NCBI GenBank assembly: GCA_021772355.1
Contig: JAJFMB010000296.1
Coordinates: forward strand, 1-13,369
Length of the DNA stretch: 13,369 nucleotides
Source of the DNA: Chlamydiota bacterium
GTDB taxonomy: Bacteria > Chlamydiota > Chlamydiia > Chlamydiales > JAJFMB01
Reading direction: 5' to 3'
Each line of letters begins with the position of its first letter. The stretch's first letter is position 1. The position numbers and the translations under genes are program-made. This document shows positions 5,847 through 13,300 of this stretch, piece after piece. The notes under the pieces were generated by a model. It was not told the origin of the DNA. It saw only the letters and a program-made list of their open reading frames with translations, and searched no databases.

Positions 5847-6401
5847 TTAAATCGTAAGTATTTCGGTCTCTTTTTCTTGTGCCATGTCATCAGCTTGCTT
5901 ACAGAATTTATCTGTCGCTTCTTGTATTTCTTTTTCCAATCGTTTTTCCATGTCTTCTGCAATTTCACCATTGGATTTTAGTTTGCGCACAGCTTCATTA
6001 GCATCTCGACGGACATTTCGTATGCTTACTTTAGCATCTTCACGTTTCCGGCCGCACATCTTTGCCATATCCTGTCTTACAGAGTCGTCCATAGGGGGAA
6101 TATTAATACGCACTACATTGCCATCGGCAATGGGCATGAGGTTAAGATTGGCGCGTTCAATCGCCTTGGCAATTGTATTCGTATTCTGAGCGTCAAACGG
6201 TGTAATTAGTAGCTGTCTTGATTCCGGTGTTGTAACCGTTGCGACATCTCTAATACGCATGGGGGCACCGTACACTTCCACCATAACGCTATCGAGGATG
6301 CCTGGATTAGCTCTTCCTGTGCGGATATTTTTGAGTTCTTCTTGTAGATGCTGAATGGCATCCTGCATTTTTTGTTTTGTTTCTTTTACAGTATCATTCA
6401 T
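5847..6401 (-). CDS. frr: Ribosome recycling factor
   Basis: This encodes 184 residues, close to the usual 185 for RRF. With EF-G it splits post-termination ribosomes into subunits. Family landmarks: an N-terminal helix MNDTVKETKQKMQDAIQHL, then LKNIRTGRANPGILDSVMVEVYGAPM (the highly conserved RTGRA(N/S)P block), the domain II beta region IRDVATVTTPESRQLLITPFD, NVVRINIPPM, and the long C-terminal helices with REDAKVSIRNVRRDAN. I chose ATG 6399-6401 although the frame is open 26 codons further upstream, because RRFs begin here and the upstream part lies inside pyrH. The gene overlaps the pyrH stop by 8 bp and has only a weak Shine-Dalgarno, so translational coupling to pyrH is likely. It is the last gene of the rpsB operon and is followed by the two tRNAs. 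Confidence 0.95.
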   Translation of the reverse strand: MNDTVKETKQKMQDAIQHLQEELKNIRTGRANPGILDSVMVEVYGAPMRIRDVATVTTPESRQLLITPFDAQNTNTIAKAIERANLNLMPIADGNVVRINIPPMDDSVRQDMAKMCGRKREDAKVSIRNVRRDANEAVRKLKSNGEIAEDMEKRLEKEIQEATDKFCKQADDMAQEKETEILTI

Positions 6402-7125
6402 TGTGATCAACCATTGTTCCTTGATTGCCTTGGGATATAATTTCAAAAAGATTGTCCGTTTCCAGCGCTTGCATATCAAAAACGAAAATAGGAATTTGAT
6501 TGCTCATGCAAAGGGAGACAGCAGTAGCATCCATTACTTTCAGATTTTCTGCAAGGTATTGTGAATAGGAGAGATGTTTGTAGAGGGCTGCTTCGGGATT
6601 TAGTTTAGGATCTTTGTTGTACACACCGGAAACTTTAGTCGCTTTAAGTAGTAAGTCGGCTCCAATTTCGCTAGCTCGAAGGGCAGCGGCCGTATCCGTG
6701 GTAAAATAGGGATTTCCTGTTCCACCAACAAAGATGACGATTTCACCTTTAGCGAGATTTTGGTTTGCTCTTTCCCAATTGTAGGGTTCTGCCACTTTGG
6801 GGCATTCCAGAGCGCTCATAACCTTGGCTTTGGCTCCGATCTTAAGGAGCGCTTGCTGTAGGGCAATTCCATTGATCAGCGTTGCAAGCATGCCCATATG
6901 GTCAGCTGGAGTGCGTTCCAATCCGAGAGCTTCAAGTTGTAACCCTCGGAAGATATTTCCTCCGCCGATGACCACGGCTAACTCAACACCTGTATTTTTG
7001 ACACGATTAAGTTCTTGAGCAGTTTTAAGACAAGCGTCCTGATTAATTCCAAAAGAATCCTTACCTAAAAGAGATTCTCCTGAAATTTTTAACAGAACGC
7101 GTTGATATGAGCTTTGCTTTCCCAT
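6394..7125 (-). CDS. pyrH: UMP kinase
   Basis: This encodes 243 residues (the E. coli enzyme has 241). It phosphorylates UMP to UDP in pyrimidine nucleotide synthesis and belongs to the amino acid kinase fold. Visible motifs: N-terminal RVLLKISGESLLG (phosphate-binding Lys/Gly), VVIGGGNIFRG (about 49-59), ADHMGMLATLINGIAL (UMP and allosteric region), IFVGGTGNPYFTTDTAAALRASEIGADLLLKATKVSGVYNKDP (the UMP/ATP site, highly conserved), and the C-terminal MDATAVSLCMSNQIPIFVFD. I start at ATG 7125, giving MGKQSSYQRVLLKIS. The Shine-Dalgarno AAGG is part of the sequence around the tsf stop codon TAA, leaving a 10-bp gap. The position between tsf and frr is the classical bacterial order. Cytosolic and expected to be essential. 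Confidence 0.95.
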   Translation of the reverse strand: MGKQSSYQRVLLKISGESLLGKDSFGINQDACLKTAQELNRVKNTGVELAVVIGGGNIFRGLQLEALGLERTPADHMGMLATLINGIALQQALLKIGAKAKVMSALECPKVAEPYNWERANQNLAKGEIVIFVGGTGNPYFTTDTAAALRASEIGADLLLKATKVSGVYNKDPKLNPEAALYKHLSYSQYLAENLKVMDATAVSLCMSNQIPIFVFDMQALETDNLFEIISQGNQGTMVDHNE

Positions 7126-7135
7126 TAAAAGGGCC

Positions 7136-7990
7136 TTATGCTTGGCCAACACTCCAGCGAATGAAGCGTTTGATTTTCATAGGCTTGCCGGTTGCTTTTG
7201 CTTTATCTTCGACGAGGCTTGAGATTGTCTTGCTGTCATCTTTGATAAATTTCTGACGTGTTAGGCAGACATCATCATAGTAAGCATTAATTTTACCACT
7301 GATAATTTTTTCAACGATATCTTCCGGCTTACCTTTAATTTGACTCTTGATGATCTCTTTTTCGTGGTTGATCACAGACTCAGGAACTTCTTCTGGTGAA
7401 ACAAATTCCGGAGCAGCAGCAGCGATATGCATAGCAATATCTTTTGCAAGATCTTCTTCATCCGAAGCGCCTTCGATTTCCACAGCTGTGACAATCTTAC
7501 CGCCTAGGTGAGAATACACGCCAACAGAGTGGCTGCTTCCTTTTGGAAACGTCTGCAAACGGCTGATTTGAACATTTTCTCCAATCGCTTGAACGATGGT
7601 AGCGCGAAAGTCATCAATTGTGATGGAAGGATCTTTGGAGTATTTTTGTTGTAAGAATACATCCAAAGAAGCGGGAGTTGTTTCCGCAATTTCTTTAGCA
7701 ATTGCGTTTAGAAATTCTTGGAAACGTTCATTTTTTACAACAAAGTCAGTTTCTGCGTTAACTTCCACGATGGCGACAGTATCACCACTTGTAGCAGTGC
7801 CGATCATCCCTTCGTTTGTTTCTCTTCCCTCTTTCTTTACAGCAGATGCCATTCCGGCTTTGCGTAAATTAGCAATAGCGACCTCAATATCACCATTGGA
7901 GGTTTCCAATGCTTCTTTACATTTAGTCATGCCGATTCCGGTTCTGTCGCGCAGCTTTTTAATTAATGTAGGAGTAATTTGTACTGACAT
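7136..7990 (-). CDS. tsf: Translation elongation factor Ts
   Basis: This encodes 284 residues and is the guanine nucleotide exchange factor that recycles EF-Tu-GDP. The N-terminal UBA-like domain is clear in LIKKLRDRTGIGMTKCKEALETSNGDIEVAIANLRKAG (about 9-46). The EF-Tu-contact core follows as VNAETDFVVKNERFQEFL. The dimerisation and coiled-coil parts follow, with EDLAKDIAMHIAAAAPEFV and the C-terminal VCLTRQKFIKDDSKTISSLVEDKAK. The start MSVQITPT at 7990 is preferred over an upstream alternative because AGAGGGGG sits 6-8 bp upstream and families begin here. The ATG is separated from the rpsB stop by a single base, so the two genes are tightly coupled. Confidence 0.97.
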   Translation of the reverse strand: MSVQITPTLIKKLRDRTGIGMTKCKEALETSNGDIEVAIANLRKAGMASAVKKEGRETNEGMIGTATSGDTVAIVEVNAETDFVVKNERFQEFLNAIAKEIAETTPASLDVFLQQKYSKDPSITIDDFRATIVQAIGENVQISRLQTFPKGSSHSVGVYSHLGGKIVTAVEIEGASDEEDLAKDIAMHIAAAAPEFVSPEEVPESVINHEKEIIKSQIKGKPEDIVEKIISGKINAYYDDVCLTRQKFIKDDSKTISSLVEDKAKATGKPMKIKRFIRWSVGQA

Positions 7991-7991
7991 G

Positions 7992-8798
7992 TTATTCCCC
8001 CTCTTTGTTAGCGACGGCAACTTCTTTAAATGTTTCTTTTAAAATGTCCATTTCGTTTTTGCCTTTGGATTTTTCTTCCTCGGCTTCATCACCTTTTTGG
8101 TGAGCAAAAGTCATGGTGTTTTTGGTGTCGATAACAGTTTGAGCAATAGCTTGTAGAATAACCTTGATGCTTTTGAGGGCGTCATCATTACAAGCAATCA
8201 CGTGAGTGATCGGATCGGGGTCACAGTTTGTGTCCACAAGACCCATAACAGGGATTCCTAGTTTATTCGCCTCAGCAACAGCGATGTGTTCTTTGCTTGG
8301 ATCAACGACAATAACAAGCCCGGGTGGTTTGCGCATATCGCGAACGCCTGAAAGGTTTTTTTCCAGTTTTATTTGGTCTTTAGTGAGGTTGGAAAGTTCT
8401 TTTTTCGTTAATCCTTCACTGTCGACAGAAATCCGCTTTTCGATACGATCGAGTTTTTTTATTGAGTTACGGATTGTCGATAGATTGGTAAGCATTCCTC
8501 CAAGCCAACGTTCACATACGTAAAATTCGCCGCATTGCTCTGCAAGGTCGCGAACTACAGCTTTAGCTTGTTTTTTTGTTCCGACGAAAAGAATTGATCT
8601 GTGTTTTGCGACGACATCTTTGGTGATTTCAACGGCTTCGCGAATTTGTTGTAGTGTTTTCGCTAGGTCGATGATAAAAATTCCGTTGCGTTCTTCGAAA
8701 ATGTAACGTTTCATTTTCGGATTCCAACGGCTTTTTTGGTGGCCGAAATGAGCTCCGGCTTCTAATAATTCCTTGATAGTAACTTCTGTCTTAGCCAA
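7992..8798 (-). CDS. rpsB: 30S ribosomal protein S2
   Basis: This encodes 268 residues, slightly longer than E. coli S2 (241) because of an acidic/lysine-rich C-terminal tail (DEAEEEKSKGKNEMDILKETFKE...). Family landmarks: TIKELLEAGAHFGHQKSRWNPKMKRYIFEERNGIFIIDLAKTL at the N terminus, HRSILFVGTKKQAKAVV, CERWLGGMLTNLSTIRNSIKKL and PGLVIVVDPSKEHIAVAEANKLGIPVMGLVDTNCDPD. It is a component of the small subunit, binding at the head-body junction with S1. The start codon is TTG (8796-8798), not ATG; an AAGGG Shine-Dalgarno lies 7 bp upstream and no in-frame ATG is available. It is first in rpsB-tsf-pyrH-frr. In many bacteria S2 autoregulates this operon, and a small hairpin lies in the leader here. 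Confidence 0.96.
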   Translation of the reverse strand: MAKTEVTIKELLEAGAHFGHQKSRWNPKMKRYIFEERNGIFIIDLAKTLQQIREAVEITKDVVAKHRSILFVGTKKQAKAVVRDLAEQCGEFYVCERWLGGMLTNLSTIRNSIKKLDRIEKRISVDSEGLTKKELSNLTKDQIKLEKNLSGVRDMRKPPGLVIVVDPSKEHIAVAEANKLGIPVMGLVDTNCDPDPITHVIACNDDALKSIKVILQAIAQTVIDTKNTMTFAHQKGDEAEEEKSKGKNEMDILKETFKEVAVANKEGE

Positions 8799-8825
8799 GC
8801 CTTGTCCCTTTATTTTGACGACGGC

Positions 8826-8845
8826 ATCCCAATTATTTATGGGAT
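8826..8845 (-). promoter_or_regulatory. Leader hairpin upstream of rpsB
   Basis: On the minus strand ATCCCA and TGGGAT pair perfectly (6 bp) around an 8-base AT-rich loop, ending 27 bp before the TTG start of rpsB. No T-run follows, so it is not a Rho-independent terminator. It could be part of an S2-responsive leader, as known for rpsB operons of other bacteria, but the family-specific S2 leader structure cannot be confirmed by eye. No convincing separate promoter is visible between tRNA-Gly and rpsB, so tRNA-Gly and rpsB may share a transcript. Confidence 0.3.
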
Positions 8846-8879
8846 TTCGGTCTTGGATTAATAAATATGTTTATAACTT

Positions 8880-8950
8880 AGCGCCTGATCAGAATCGAAC
8901 TGACACTCGTAGCTTGGAAGGCTACTGTTCTACCATTGAACTACAGGCGC
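8880..8950 (-). tRNA. tRNA-Gly (UCC)
   Basis: This is a 71-nt cloverleaf on the minus strand. The acceptor GCGCCTG pairs with CAGGCGC, followed by discriminator T as usual for tRNA-Gly. The D arm is short (GTTCAATGGTAGAAC). The anticodon stem GTAGC/GCTAC encloses loop CTTCCAA with anticodon TCC, and the T arm contains CAGTTCGATTCTG. CCA is not encoded. Its position between rpsB and the pbpB side matches the chlamydial arrangement as I remember it. Confidence 0.95.
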
Positions 8951-8961
8951 ACAAGTGAAAG

Positions 8962-8992
8962 ATAGTATGCCTCAAAGCCTTTTTTTTGGCAA
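8962..8992 (-). promoter_or_regulatory. Possible promoter for tRNA-Gly / rpsB operon
   Basis: On the minus strand TTGCCA (8987-8992, 5 of 6 to TTGACA) is followed by a long 19-bp spacer containing an eight-A tract and then TACTAT (8962-8967, 4 of 6). The predicted start would be near 8955, a few bases before tRNA-Gly. The place is right, but the spacing is long and the -10 is weak. Confidence 0.3.
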
Positions 8993-9031
8993 GCGGGAGG
9001 TGAAGTCTTGATGATGATTTAGAAATGTGTG

Positions 9032-9094
9032 TGTAAAATATGACATATATATGTTGTAAAATGTTACATAGCTATGTTATATATTATAACATGG
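9032..9094 (+). repeat. Tandem 23-bp palindrome-bearing repeats at the ATPase gene start
   Basis: Unit 1 (9032-9054) and unit 2 (9055-9077) match at 19 of 23 positions. Both read TGTAAAAT, three variable bases (first and third differ), ACATA, two variable bases, then TATGT. The end of each unit is a perfect 12-bp palindrome: ACATATATATGT at 9043-9054 and ACATAGCTATGT at 9066-9077, centres exactly 23 bp apart. The sequence from 9078 on follows the same register weakly (11 of 17) and overlaps a further inverted repeat, ATGTTATA/TATAACAT around TAT (9074-9092), which includes the first two bases of the start codon ATG. This looks like a row of operator sites or iterons controlling the ATPase gene. 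A possible promoter, TTGTAA (9054-9059) with TATATA (9078-9083), is embedded in it. Confidence 0.6.
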
Positions 9095-10359
9095 TTAAGA
9101 GACATATTACATCACTTGTTCAGCAGTCTTTGAATGATTTTCCCTCTGTATTGCTCAACGGGGCAAGGCAGGTGGGGAAATCAACCCTCGCGCAACAACT
9201 GGTGGCAGAAGGTCTTTTTGATGATTACGTTACGTTAGATGATTTGCTAGTTTTAGAGGCAGCAGAAACTGATCCTGAAGGATTTATTTCACAGTATCCC
9301 GGTAAAATAGTTGTTGATGAAATACAAAGAGTCCCGAAATTGCTCATAGCAATAAAAAAAAAGATCGATGAAGATCCAAGGCCCGGGAGATATTTACTGA
9401 CGGGTTCTGCGAATGTGCTTTCTTATCCCAAGGTCGCTGAAAGCCTTGCTGGGCGTATGGATATCATAAGCTTAGAGGGTTTGAGTTTAGGGGAGTTGTA
9501 TCAAAGAGCGCATAGCACAGACCTACTGAATGATTTGTTTGATGGCATTGAGGTTGAAGATCTTATTTCGAAATGGAAAAAACAGTCAAAAAATCTCCCG
9601 TTAATTAATAAGGAAAGCTTGTGCCCTTATATCTTTTTTGGTGGTTTTCCCACTTCAATTGCGAAAAAGAGTGTAGGTTTTTCTGAACGGTGGTTTTCTG
9701 CATATTTAAAATCTTATGTAGAGCGGGATGTGCGGGATTTAAGTCGATTATTAGATGTTGTCTCATTCAGTAAATTGTTTCGACTAGCGGGAAATAATAC
9801 AGGTAATCTTTTGAATATAAAAAAATTAGGTTCGGATATTGGAATAGACCAAAGAACTGTGTCGAGATATATTGAAATTTTAACAATGACATTTCAGATA
9901 AATCTATTAAATCCTTGGTTCGGCAATGCTAAAAAAAGATTAGTCAAAACACCTAAAGTCTACTGTAATGATTCCGGATTTGCCTGTTTTCTTGCGGGGA
10001 TAAATCAACCAAAGGATTTGATGACTCATTCTCAATCAGGGGCGTTAGCAGAAACGTGGCTATGGAGTGAGTTGAGAAAAATACTCGTGTATTTACCTTC
10101 AGTTCAGGCGGGATTTTATCGTACACATCAGGGAAAAGAGGTCGATTTTTTATTATCTAAAGGTAATCGATGCGTTGGCATCGAATTTAAATGGACTGAT
10201 AGCATACGTTCTCATGACTTTAATGGTTTAAAGGATATGCAAAGCGCCATAGGTCCTAATACTAGGGGAATCGTTCTCTACACAGGAAAAGAAATTATCC
10301 CTTACACCAAAGATTTGTTTGCTGTCCCTGTAAATTGTTTATTAGGTTCAGAAAACTGA
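9091..10359 (+). CDS. AAA-type ATPase with DUF4143-like C-terminal domain
   Basis: This encodes 422 residues from ATG 9091. The N-terminal ATPase has Walker A GARQVGKST (24-32), Walker B IVVDEIQ (73-79, Asp76-Glu77) and a sensor-like YLLTGSAN (101-108), typical of the AAA_14 / DUF4143 proteins common in bacteria and archaea. A helix-turn-helix-like part, LGSDIGIDQRTVSRYIEIL (about 246-264), sits in the middle. The C-terminal half carries Glu321 (ALAET), Asp352 (KEVDFLL) and Glu365-x-Lys367 (IEFKW), a spacing like PD-(D/E)xK nucleases. The role of the family is not settled; defence, toxin-like or DNA-related functions have been considered. I prefer 9091 over the open upstream ATGs (9040, 9061) because family members begin (M)xKR..., and the upstream codons would encode the repeat array. 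No Shine-Dalgarno is visible. The composition appears more AT-rich than the flanking core genes, and it occupies the pbpB-rpsB interval, so acquisition by transfer is plausible. Confidence 0.85.
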   Translation: MVKRHITSLVQQSLNDFPSVLLNGARQVGKSTLAQQLVAEGLFDDYVTLDDLLVLEAAETDPEGFISQYPGKIVVDEIQRVPKLLIAIKKKIDEDPRPGRYLLTGSANVLSYPKVAESLAGRMDIISLEGLSLGELYQRAHSTDLLNDLFDGIEVEDLISKWKKQSKNLPLINKESLCPYIFFGGFPTSIAKKSVGFSERWFSAYLKSYVERDVRDLSRLLDVVSFSKLFRLAGNNTGNLLNIKKLGSDIGIDQRTVSRYIEILTMTFQINLLNPWFGNAKKRLVKTPKVYCNDSGFACFLAGINQPKDLMTHSQSGALAETWLWSELRKILVYLPSVQAGFYRTHQGKEVDFLLSKGNRCVGIEFKWTDSIRSHDFNGLKDMQSAIGPNTRGIVLYTGKEIIPYTKDLFAVPVNCLLGSEN

Positions 10360-10365
10360 GATATT

Positions 10366-13300
10366 ATGCAAGATTGCGATATCCATTATAAAGCGAATAG
10401 AGTGCTGAATTTCATCCTTGTGGCGATGATAATGATCGTCTTACGGGTGTGGCATTTGGCTGTTATCCAACATGACGAGAAGTTGGAGGAGTCGCGCAAG
10501 CCGCAAAATCGTACGATTGTTGAGCCGGCAAAGCGCGGGACGATCAGGGATCGCTTCAACATTCCCTTCGCTATCAACAAGATTCAGTACAACGCTGCCA
10601 TTTTGTATTCACAAATTCGTCATATTCCATCTGTGGCATGGGGAAAGGATGAAGAGGGCAATAAGGTGCGAAAGTTTAAACGGCGCGATCATATTGCCGC
10701 TTTAGCTACTCTTCTCGCAAAGGAGTTGGACTTAGAAGCTGATCGCGTGGAGGATTTAATTCACTCAAAGGCATCGCTTTTCAACCACTTGCCTTTTGTA
10801 ATTAAAGAGGATATTTCAGAAGAAACCTACTATCACCTCAAGATGCTGGAGAAGGATTGGCCCGGAATTTGCGTGGAGCGCGTCCCTAAACGGCATTACC
10901 CCTATGGACGATTAGCCTCGGATATTATGGGGTATATTGGAGCGATTAATCGGGAAGAGTATGAGAAAATTGTGCATGAAATGGGGGAGCTTAAAGAGTT
11001 TCTTAACTTGCGCGAGCAAGGAGAAGACCTTCCATTTCCTCGCGATCTGAAAAGTCTTGCCCAAGTCAATCAACGTCTTAAGGATTTAGAAGAGCATGCT
11101 TACGGAATAAATGATTTAGTGGGTAAGACGGGAATTGAGGGGAAGTTTGAAGAGCAGTTGAGGGGATTTCATGGAAGACGCAGTTATTATTCGGATGCGA
11201 GAGGAAACTTTCTTCGGGAACTTCCCGGGGGAAGGGAGCCTTTGTCTGGCCAGCGGATTTTACTGAGTATATCGGCTGAACTTCAGCAGTTTGCCGAGCA
11301 GTTATTGATGGAAAATGAGCCGATTCGCAAGCCGCGCATTTCAGGGATGAGTGCTGTTAAGCAAGCGAGAATGTCTATGAGCGAGCCATGGATCAAAGGG
11401 GGAGCAATCGTGGTCATGGATCCAAATAGTGGTGATGTGCTTGCTATGGCCTCTTATCCTAGAACGAATCCAAACGACTTTGTCGCCTCGGGAAATGCAG
11501 AGGAAAAAAAGAAAAAGCGCGCCAACATTTTGCGTTGGTTTGAGAGCGAGGCGTATTTGGGAGAGATTTGGGATCGCAAGCGTCCGCTTGAAAGAGAAGT
11601 TTATGATGCGAAACGAAGAACATTTTATGATGAGGAGCTGTGGATATCGTGGGAGCAGTTTCTGTGCATGATACTGCCTCGCTGTGATACTTCCGGAGAG
11701 CCGCATGAAGTGCTTTCCGGCTTACGAAGGATCACATCGATTGAGCATGCTATTCGCTTGCAACGCGCTATTGATAAATTAATGGATATTTGCGGACATA
11801 GCGATATCTATGCGTTGTTGGCCTTACTTTATCCTGAAGAGGAGCACGTGCATCACGGCCCTAAATTAACAGCCGGCGTTGAAGAGGGAATGAGGGAAAA
11901 CTTGCAGTATCACCAGGATTTGGTTGTTCGTGCAAAAGCGGTTATTGATCCTTATCTTAGCGCTATTAGTCATGACTATCATAAAGCGCTTTTGATAGAT
12001 TTGTGTCGCGTGGCAGTTAATGGTGATCTTTTTTCTAGAGAATTGATTGCAAAAACGGGTTCTCAAAGTTTAAGTGACTACAAACACGCGTCATCTGCCT
12101 GGGTAACCGTGAATGAGGTGATTAAGCAGATGGTAAAGCCTCTTTTTCACGAATTTGATTTTGTGGCGTGGCGTCAAGAAAACGGTAAGGCTTTTTTAAA
12201 GGAGAAGCGTTTAGAAGAAAAAGCGGCACGTAAGTATGCCAAACCTTATCTTGATTATTTTGACAAACAGGAAAAGGAGATGTTCGATGCTTTTTGGGAG
12301 GAGCAGCGTTGGTCGTTTTCTCTCGCGTTTTTATTTGGAATCGCTCCCGACGATGAGTCTCCCTATCTCAATTATTTCTTGGCATGGCAAAAGGAACTTG
12401 CGCAAGGCGCTCATCAAGGTCTTGAATGGCACAGCGCTTATGAAACACTAGTTGAGTCGTTGCAAGGAATGGAATCTAATACAGCCATTGCTTATTTACA
12501 GACATTGCGCGGTTTTCAGGAGTTGGATCGTCCTCTACTCGGTCAGTATCGCATGTTGCGCAAGCAGGGAAATGTACAGCTTGAAAAACATCTTGCAGCA
12601 GCTTTCTATCCAAAATATGGGTTTGGTTATGGGCGCTCCTACGCTTTTCGGCAGGCAACGCAGCAAGGATCGTTGTTTAAATTAGTGACAGCTTATGAGG
12701 GTTTGGTTGAGCGGTATCGTCGTTTTGAGTCTGAAGGAACAAAGGTGACGCTAGCGTCGATGAATCCACTTGAAATTGTTGACGAATATAATCCCCACGG
12801 GAGGCATAAGATTGTTGGCTATCATCGGGATGGATCTCCTATTCATCAGTTGTATAAAGGGGGAAGGATACCCAAAACAGCGATGAAAAATGTGGGGGAA
12901 GTGGATCTTTTCAGAGCTCTTGAATGCTCGAGCAATCCTTATTTTGCTTTGTTAGCCGGAGATGTTTTGGAGGACCCTGAAAATTTGGCTGATGCTGCGC
13001 GTCTTTTCTCTTATGGGGAGCGCACAGGGCTCGATCTTCCGATGGAAATCAAGGGGAGCATCCCTAATGATATCAGCGAAAATAAAACAGGTCTCTACGC
13101 CTTTGCCATTGGGCAGCACGCGTTTGTCGCAACCCCTATGCAGTCTGCTGTGATGCTTTCCACAATCGCAAATGGGGGGAAGGTGCTCAAACCAAAAATT
13201 ATCAATCTTTTAGCCGGAAGTCATCCTAGGCGTAACGAAGAGCAGATCAGTCGTGAGACGGACTTTGCTTATCGCGATTCTCTTGCTCTGCTGGGAATTG

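Noticed and set aside
6402..6479. Longer N terminus for ribosome recycling factor (frame open to 6479)
   Set aside because: These 26 codons lie inside pyrH, and RRF proteins start at the MNDTV position.
8977..8993. GCC-T8-GGC near 8977-8990 as a bidirectional terminator between tRNA-Gly and the ATPase
   Set aside because: The stem is only 3 bp with the T-run inside the loop rather than after the stem, so it is not a terminator structure.
9040..9090. Upstream ATGs (9040, 9061) as start of the ATPase
   Set aside because: They would add 17 or 10 residues encoded by the tandem repeat array, and family members begin at the MVKRHI-like position. 9091 is preferred, although no Shine-Dalgarno decides it.
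11341..11706. Minus-strand open frame inside the PBP gene
   Set aside because: It is the complement of the coding PBP frame, which is continuous from 10366 to the edge; there is no independent sign of a gene.
13084..13092. KTG at PBP residues 907-909 as the third catalytic motif
   Set aside because: It lies only about 50 residues after SSN and before the conserved IGQ...ATPMQ segment. The real KTG motif of class B PBPs comes well after that segment, so it should lie beyond the right edge.
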